A DNA stretch of 64,000 nucleotides from CAZKNF01 sp964554105 (lineage in GTDB: Bacteria; Bacteroidota; Rhodothermia; Rhodothermales; VXPQ01): positions 1-64,000 of the forward strand of contig CAZKNF010000009.1 in assembly GCA_964554105.1 (NCBI GenBank), given 5' to 3'. Every line of letters begins with the position of its first letter. Positions within the stretch are counted from its first letter, which is position 1. A program made the translations under genes and the position numbers. Positions 59,250 to 64,000 of the stretch are shown here, one piece after another. The notes beneath the pieces were generated by a model. It saw only the letters and a program-made list of their open reading frames with translations, was not told the DNA's origin and searched no databases.

Positions 59250-60254
59250 TTAGATCAGTCCGAGTGAACGGAGGTCATCGACCGGCTCCTCAAAACTGCA
59301 GCTGCCGAACGATGTCAAAAGATTGCGCCGCGCCGCTTCGATGACCTTGATTCCGGCACGGAGGCCATTCCACGTCAGTGCGTCGTCTTCAAACGAAAAA
59401 GAGGAGGGATCCTGGTCCGAAAGGATTTTGACGAGCAGTTCCTCGCTGCAGTCATCCGCGAGAGCGAAAGCGGCGGCTGCAAAGACATTGAGGAAGCCGT
59501 GCATTTCCCCACCGACTTTGGGACTAAAATGGCGGAAGGGGTGATGCAGTCCGGCCGTAGCCTTCACGCGAACCCCGGCAGATCGGCACGTCGAAATCAG
59601 GAACGCGACGCTCTCAAGGGACGGAATCGCGTCCGCTTCCATTCCGCCGGCTCTCATCTTGATGCATGCGCGGCCATGGGCGTCGATCGGGCGCTCACGG
59701 TTGAACGCCTTAACGGCTCCGGCCAATATCGGCAGCGTTTGTCGCACGTTCTCATCGAGGGGAAGCTCGATGAAGACATCGACGTGCTGTAATGCGTAAC
59801 GATCTAATGAAGTGGCGATGTCATTGATGAATCGCCGGACAGTAATGACGTCCGTCGTAAGGAGCGCAGCAGGAGCAACGGTCTCGATGGCGTCGATCAG
59901 GATTCGGTCATGGTGCCGGCTCTTGAATTGATCGATTCCGCCGAGGTGCTCGTCGAGTGCACGAAGGACCTCGTCGGCCGAGCCGCGTTCGCCTGCGAGC
60001 ACGCTGAAACGAAACGGTGACTCGTCTCGAAAATGTGCGCGGTAGGGTGTCATCTCCTCGAGAAGCGGCGCTGAATATACGAATCCCCTGAGCATCCACG
60101 CGTCGTTTGAGCGACGGTACGTCGCATAGTTCTCGACGGCTTCGTCGAGGGTAAGGGTCGCCGGCGGGAAGGTGCCGGCGTAATCGATGCTTTCGCTGAG
60201 GAGGGCTTTTAGGGACGGTGCAATCACCGTCTGTGATGTCTGGAGATCTGCCAT
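59250..60254 (-). CDS. Conserved uncharacterised protein upstream of fumarylacetoacetase
   Basis: 334 residues, soluble, no signal peptide. It belongs to a conserved but unnamed family whose pattern is visible here: SIDYAGTFPPATLTLDEAVENYATY and AWMLRGFVYSAP at the N-terminus, then a central part with alternating strands and helices, RACIKMRAGGMEADAIPS, and GVRVKATAGLHHPFRH followed by HGFLNVFAAAAFA. The strand-helix alternation and the KATAGLHHP loop suggest a TIM-barrel-like enzyme; Lys and the two His are candidate active-site residues. It is the first gene of a probable two-gene transcript with fahA, so a role in aromatic amino acid breakdown is inferred. Confidence 0.8.
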   Translation of the reverse strand: MADLQTSQTVIAPSLKALLSESIDYAGTFPPATLTLDEAVENYATYRRSNDAWMLRGFVYSAPLLEEMTPYRAHFRDESPFRFSVLAGERGSADEVLRALDEHLGGIDQFKSRHHDRILIDAIETVAPAALLTTDVITVRRFINDIATSLDRYALQHVDVFIELPLDENVRQTLPILAGAVKAFNRERPIDAHGRACIKMRAGGMEADAIPSLESVAFLISTCRSAGVRVKATAGLHHPFRHFSPKVGGEMHGFLNVFAAAAFALADDCSEELLVKILSDQDPSSFSFEDDALTWNGLRAGIKVIEAARRNLLTSFGSCSFEEPVDDLRSLGLI

Positions 60255-60442
60255 TGGCTGGATTCAAATTGTGAGTCTTCAACGTAAGCCAGGATCGCCG
60301 CGACCGATCGCGCGTTTGCCGGAAAACCGCTTTTCATTCCTGAGAACCGCGCGGATCCGCGTTTGTATGATGGAGCGGTAGATCGTACTTTCGGTACCTT
60401 CTTACGCAAGTATTGGCACTTCTATCAAAGGACATATTAGAC

Positions 60443-61651
60443 ATGAACAGATTTTCCATCTTTTTGGCCCCGTTGTTGAGCGGGATCATGCTGATGGTCG
60501 CCAGCGGATGTTCCAGTGACCCGAATATTGAGGGTGCAAAGCTGGATCTCCGCAACAAGGACTACGACCGCGCACTTGAGAACGTGGACGAGGCCCTTGC
60601 ACGGGATCCGGAGAATGCGGAGGCCTACGAGCTAAAAGGCCGAATACTGCAGGAGCATGCGGAAACGGTAGAAGATCCTACCGAGCATCGCCAGGTAATG
60701 GACGAGATGCTGCAGGCCTATAATCGCGCGACCGAACTCGAGCCTTCCTATCAGGAAGTCGTTTCCGAGCGCCTGCGCCTAGCCTATTTTAATGAATTTA
60801 GCCGCGGCGTGGATGCGTTCAATCGTGGATCCGATGATACTTCGGCGTACGCGGAAGCGGCAGATTATTTTGAACTAGCCGGGGAAATCCAACCGGACTC
60901 TGCCGCTGCGTATGTGAATCAGGCGTTCGCACTTCTGAACGCCGGCAATTCCGAAGCGGCGATCGAACCGCTCAATAGAGCCGTTGACAAGGGCGATACG
61001 CAGCCCGAGACGTTCATTTTCCTCGCCGAACTGTATATCGGAGACAATCAGCCGCAAGAGGCGATCGATATACTGGAGCGAGCGGCTGAACTTCATCCGG
61101 AGAATTCGGATATCCAGGCGCAATTGCTCAATGCCTACGTCCAATCGGGCGAGGTCGACCAGGCAATGGAGCAGTACCGTACGGCGCTGAATTCGGACCC
61201 TCAGAACGAGCTCTATCTCTACAATCTCGGTTCGCTTTTACTAGAGGCGGAGGAGTATGAAGAGGCGATAGAACATCTGTCCAGGGCCGTAGAAATCGAC
61301 CCCGATTATGCCAATGCTCACTACAATCTTGGAGCCGCGTACGTGAATATGGCGGTTGATCTTAGCGACGACGTGAGTGAGGCGGATGACCGTCTCCGAG
61401 AGGAGCGGGCTCAGCTCTCCGACGCTGAAATCGCGGAGCGCGAGCAGGAGATCGAGCAGATGGCTCAAGAGCGGAGGGCGTACTTCGAGTCAGCCGTCCA
61501 ACCGCTCGAACAGGCAAAGTCGCTTATGGAAGCGAGCGGCGATGATCCGGCGGCCGTTTGCCAGGCGCTGTTTTCTGCGTACGTGCAGACAGACCAGCAG
61601 CCTAAAGCAGAATCCATCGCCGAGTGCGCCGGCTACGAGGATCTCAACTGA
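60443..61651 (+). CDS. TPR-repeat lipoprotein
   Basis: 402 residues. Signal peptide and lipobox (LMVASGC), then at least seven tetratricopeptide-like repeats, for example YDRALENVDEALARDPENAEAYE, AIDILERAAELHPENSDIQ and YEEAIEHLSRAVEIDPDYANAHYNLG. A charged coiled-coil insert follows (LREERAQLSDAEIAEREQEIEQ). Likely a periplasmic-facing scaffold of the outer membrane. ATG at 60443 is chosen because it starts the signal peptide and has aaagga upstream; the frame also contains TTG at 60413. A terminator follows 25 bases after the stop. Confidence 0.9.
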   Translation: MNRFSIFLAPLLSGIMLMVASGCSSDPNIEGAKLDLRNKDYDRALENVDEALARDPENAEAYELKGRILQEHAETVEDPTEHRQVMDEMLQAYNRATELEPSYQEVVSERLRLAYFNEFSRGVDAFNRGSDDTSAYAEAADYFELAGEIQPDSAAAYVNQAFALLNAGNSEAAIEPLNRAVDKGDTQPETFIFLAELYIGDNQPQEAIDILERAAELHPENSDIQAQLLNAYVQSGEVDQAMEQYRTALNSDPQNELYLYNLGSLLLEAEEYEEAIEHLSRAVEIDPDYANAHYNLGAAYVNMAVDLSDDVSEADDRLREERAQLSDAEIAEREQEIEQMAQERRAYFESAVQPLEQAKSLMEASGDDPAAVCQALFSAYVQTDQQPKAESIAECAGYEDLN

Positions 61652-61675
61652 CATCCTACGCCGCAATCTTAATAA

Positions 61676-61712
61676 GAAGAGCCCGGGCTTCACTGGAGGT
61701 TCCGGGCTTTTC
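61676..61712 (+). terminator. Rho-independent terminator after the TPR lipoprotein gene
   Basis: gaagagcccgg pairs with ccgggcttttc over 11 positions (one G-U), around a 15-base loop, with the T tract within and after the right arm (ttttctattct). It lies between the lipoprotein stop and the cystathionine gamma-synthase start. Confidence 0.75.
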
Positions 61713-61730
61713 TATTCTACCGACGATACA

Positions 61731-62897
61731 ATGAAGGATGCAGACACAGCGTACGGGTTCGGGACACTCGCTATCCATGCCGGGCAAGCTCCGGATCCGG
61801 GTACGGGAGCGATAATGACGCCGATTTTCCAGACCTCCACGTACGTTCAGGAGGCCCCGGCCAGGCATAAAGGGTACGAATATTCTCGTGTCTCGAATCC
61901 AACACGGACGGCTCTGGAAGGCAACCTGGCCGCGCTCGAGGGGGCGCGGCACGGCATCTGCTTTGCATCGGGTGTAGCGGCCACGGACGCCATCTGCAAA
62001 TCTTTGCGTCCCGGGGACCACGTTCTGGCGATGAACGATCTGTACGGCGGCACGGTGCGCCTGTTCAAACAGGTCTTCGAGCCGTTCGGCCTCGAGTTCT
62101 CATTCGTCGACATGACGGATCTCGATGCCGTCGAACGTGCGATGACGGAGGATACGAAGCTGATGTGGGTGGAAACGCCAACGAATCCGCTGCTTCGCAT
62201 CGTCGATATTCGTGCACTCTGCGATATTGCGAGTAGTCAGGACGTGACCGTAGTGGTCGATAATACATTTGCGTCACCGTACCTGCAGCGCCCCATCGAT
62301 CTGGGCGCCGACCTCTCGCTGCACTCCACCACGAAATACATCGGCGGTCACTCAGACGTGATCGGAGGCGCGGTGTTGACGAGCCGTGACGACTGGGAGG
62401 AGAAGCTCCGGTTTCAGATCAAGGCTACCGGTGCGGTGCCGTCCCCGATGGACTGCTTTCTGGTGCTTCGGAGTACGAAAACACTGCACGTGAGAATGGA
62501 GCGACACTGCAGCAATGCACGAGCCATAGCGGCATTCCTTCGAGATCATGCCAAAGTGGGGGCGGTTTACTATCCCGGTCTGCCGGATGACCCCGGGCAC
62601 GAGCTTGCCTCACGACAGATGCGGGATTTCGGCGGGATGATCTCGTTTTCACTGGCGGACGACAGCGTCGACAATGCGGCCCGCCTGATGTCCAGCACGG
62701 ACGTGTTTCAGCTGGCAGAAAGTCTGGGCGGTGTCGAAAGTTTGATCGAGCATCCCGCATCGATGACGCATGCGTCCGTTCCCCGGGAAGATCGCCTGAA
62801 GATCGGGCTGGATGATTCGCTGATCCGAGTGTCAGTGGGGATCGAGGATTTGGATGACCTGATCGAAGATCTCGAACGTGCGCTTGCATCCATATGA
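61731..62897 (+). CDS. metB: Cystathionine gamma-synthase / trans-sulfuration PLP enzyme
   Basis: 388 residues, Cys/Met metabolism PLP family. FGTLAIHAGQAPDPGTGAIMTPIFQTSTY, EYSRVSNPTRTALEGNLAALEG, ASGVAATDAICKSL, DNTFASPYLQRP, PLP Lys in HSTTKYIGGHSDVIGG (about residue 202) and SLGGVESLIEHPASMTH. Cystathionine gamma-synthase, gamma-lyase and O-acetylhomoserine sulfhydrylase are hard to tell apart by eye; the features fit the synthase/lyase group. It stands alone after a terminator and converges with the E1 gene. Confidence 0.88.
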   Translation: MKDADTAYGFGTLAIHAGQAPDPGTGAIMTPIFQTSTYVQEAPARHKGYEYSRVSNPTRTALEGNLAALEGARHGICFASGVAATDAICKSLRPGDHVLAMNDLYGGTVRLFKQVFEPFGLEFSFVDMTDLDAVERAMTEDTKLMWVETPTNPLLRIVDIRALCDIASSQDVTVVVDNTFASPYLQRPIDLGADLSLHSTTKYIGGHSDVIGGAVLTSRDDWEEKLRFQIKATGAVPSPMDCFLVLRSTKTLHVRMERHCSNARAIAAFLRDHAKVGAVYYPGLPDDPGHELASRQMRDFGGMISFSLADDSVDNAARLMSSTDVFQLAESLGGVESLIEHPASMTHASVPREDRLKIGLDDSLIRVSVGIEDLDDLIEDLERALASI

Positions 62898-62905
62898 GAG
62901 ACGCG

Positions 62906-62935
62906 CGTACGGAGGGCGAAAAATCGATCCGTACG
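62906..62935. terminator. Hairpin between convergent metB and E1 genes
   Basis: CGTACGGA and TCCGTACG form a perfect 8-base-pair stem around 14 bases, placed between the two stops. No T tract follows on either strand, so it is at best a factor-assisted or bidirectional terminator. Confidence 0.4.
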
Positions 62936-62972
62936 TCGGCACGATCGTTCGATGATCGCTGCGCCGTCCTGA

Positions 62973-64000
62973 TCAGTAGGATATCACCTCAGCTGCTGCC
63001 TGGTAAATGTCGTCGTCCTGAGGCAGCACGAATCTCTCCAGCGCATCTGCGAACGGGATCGGCGTGAACGCGCCGGCCACGCGACGTACAGGGGCGTCGA
63101 GATATTCGAACGTCCTATCCGCAATCTGTGCGGCGATTTCGGCGCCGAATCCCACGAATTCGTGGTCCTCGTAGGCAACGAGCACCCGGCCTGTCTTCTC
63201 GACGGACTTCAAAATGGTCTCGCTGTCCAGGGGGACGATCGTTCGAATGTCTATTACCTCGACCGAAATGCCCTCTTCCTGCTCGAGACGGCTCGCGACC
63301 TTCATAGACTTATGCACGAGCATGCCCCAGGTCACGATCGTCATGTCGGTGCCCTCTCGCGCGATGCGCGCCTGGCCGAACGGCAGGTAGTAATCGTCGT
63401 CCGATGCCGGAGTTCTGGCGGCCGCCATGCGGTACAGCCCCTTGTGCTCTAAGAAAAGCACCGGATCTTCCATCCGGATGGCCGTCTTCAGAAGCCCTTT
63501 CGCATCAGAAGCGATCGACGGCATTGCGATCTTAATTCCGGGCATGTGCCCGAATATGGACTCGATGTTCTGCGAGTGGCAGAGGCCGCCATGTATGTAA
63601 CCGCCGGTAGGCACGCGAATCACCATCGGGCAGCTCCAGGCGTTGTTGGAGCGGTATCGAAACGTCGCCACCTGATTTCGCAGCTGCTGCATCGCCGGCC
63701 AGATGTAATCCGCAAACTGGATTTCCACCACCGGCTTGAAGCCTGATGCGGCCAGTCCAACCGCCGTACCGACGACGGACGCTTCGGCGAGCGGCGAGTT
63801 GAAGCACCTGTCGGGGCCGAACAGGGCCGTCAGGTCCCGCGTAGCGGTGAAAACGCCGCCCTTGTCTCCTCCGACATCCTCTCCGTACACGAGAATGCGG
63901 TCGTCACGCGACATCTCCTCTTTGAGCGCCTGGTTGATCGCATCCACCATCACCTGAGGCTTGCCCGATGGCACGGATGCTTCGTAGTCCAACCCGATGT
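62973..64000 (-). CDS. 2-oxoacid dehydrogenase E1, beta region (5' end outside window)
   Basis: The beta-type transketolase fold is complete: DRILVYGEDVGGDKGGVF, PLAEASVVGTAVGLAASGFKP, FADYIWPAMQQLRNQVATFRYRS, GGLCHSQNIESIFGHMPGIK and the C-terminal VEVIDIRTIVPLD with EDHEFVGFGAEIA. It belongs to the branched-chain/pyruvate dehydrogenase E1 group. The frame stays open through the window edge with no ATG at the usual place (only TTG at 63992), so it is probably the second half of a fused alpha-beta E1 protein, a form common in this phylum. E2 of the complex needs lipoyl groups made by LipA. Confidence 0.88.
   Translation of the reverse strand, partial: IGLDYEASVPSGKPQVMVDAINQALKEEMSRDDRILVYGEDVGGDKGGVFTATRDLTALFGPDRCFNSPLAEASVVGTAVGLAASGFKPVVEIQFADYIWPAMQQLRNQVATFRYRSNNAWSCPMVIRVPTGGYIHGGLCHSQNIESIFGHMPGIKIAMPSIASDAKGLLKTAIRMEDPVLFLEHKGLYRMAAARTPASDDDYYLPFGQARIAREGTDMTIVTWGMLVHKSMKVASRLEQEEGISVEVIDIRTIVPLDSETILKSVEKTGRVLVAYEDHEFVGFGAEIAAQIADRTFEYLDAPVRRVAGAFTPIPFADALERFVLPQDDDIYQAAAEVISY

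Overview
The window looks like a scaffold from a metagenome assembly of a member of the Rhodothermota/Bacteroidota group, most likely Rhodothermales. The evidence is a secreted protein with a C-terminal type IX sorting domain (QNYPNPFNP motif), a TonB-dependent receptor followed by a DUF4249 lipoprotein, a DUF3098-like membrane protein, a two-component-propeller type sensor kinase and moderately GC-rich coding DNA. Four runs of 100 N mark contig joins. Two of them are flanked by exact duplicated ends (55 and 19 bases), so those joins are probably unmerged overlaps.

Layout. 0-8 kb: a truncated sensor kinase, an anchored HtrA protease, chorismate synthase, an Rcp1-like receiver protein, a REC-PAS-kinase-REC hybrid and a small cysteine-rich protein. 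8-12.5 kb: valyl-tRNA synthetase, KDPG aldolase and an exported RraA-like protein. 12.5-21 kb: an accessory-looking regulatory region with one NarL-type kinase, three paralogous NarL/FixJ response regulators, a type IX cargo protein, a lipoprotein and two homologous small uncharacterised genes. Each of these small genes is preceded by a helically phased GCGCAT/ATGCGC array. 21-23 kb: isopentenyl-diphosphate isomerase, a DUF1801 protein, a frameshifted gene remnant and tRNA-Ala(GGC).

23-31 kb: a divergent catabolic locus. On the minus strand lie an SDR, L-fuconate dehydratase, an FAH-family hydrolase, a fused TctC-TctB transporter protein and TctA. On the plus strand lie a second SDR and a second FAH-family enzyme. 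Together they can import a sugar acid and degrade it by the non-phosphorylated L-fuconate route. 31-36 kb: the aspartate-family pathway (aspartokinase/homoserine dehydrogenase, DapB, DapA) and a receiver protein whose phospho-acceptor Asp is Asn. 36-47 kb: MreD, PBP4-type DacB, a NamZ-like muramidase, Ndk, LipA, lysine 6-aminotransferase, a nucleotidyltransferase cut by a gap, and GyrA.

47-64 kb: a glycerophosphodiesterase, the TonB receptor/DUF4249 pair, a trehalose locus (OtsA, OtsB and convergent GH15), a rhodanese, a CoA-type Nudix hydrolase, an Hsp20, fumarylacetoacetase with a conserved uncharacterised partner, a TPR lipoprotein, cystathionine gamma-synthase and a 2-oxoacid dehydrogenase E1 beta region that runs off the end. 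The least explained signals are the phased arrays with their paired small genes (13 and 19 kb), the TctC-TctB fusion, the Asn receiver and the fahA partner.
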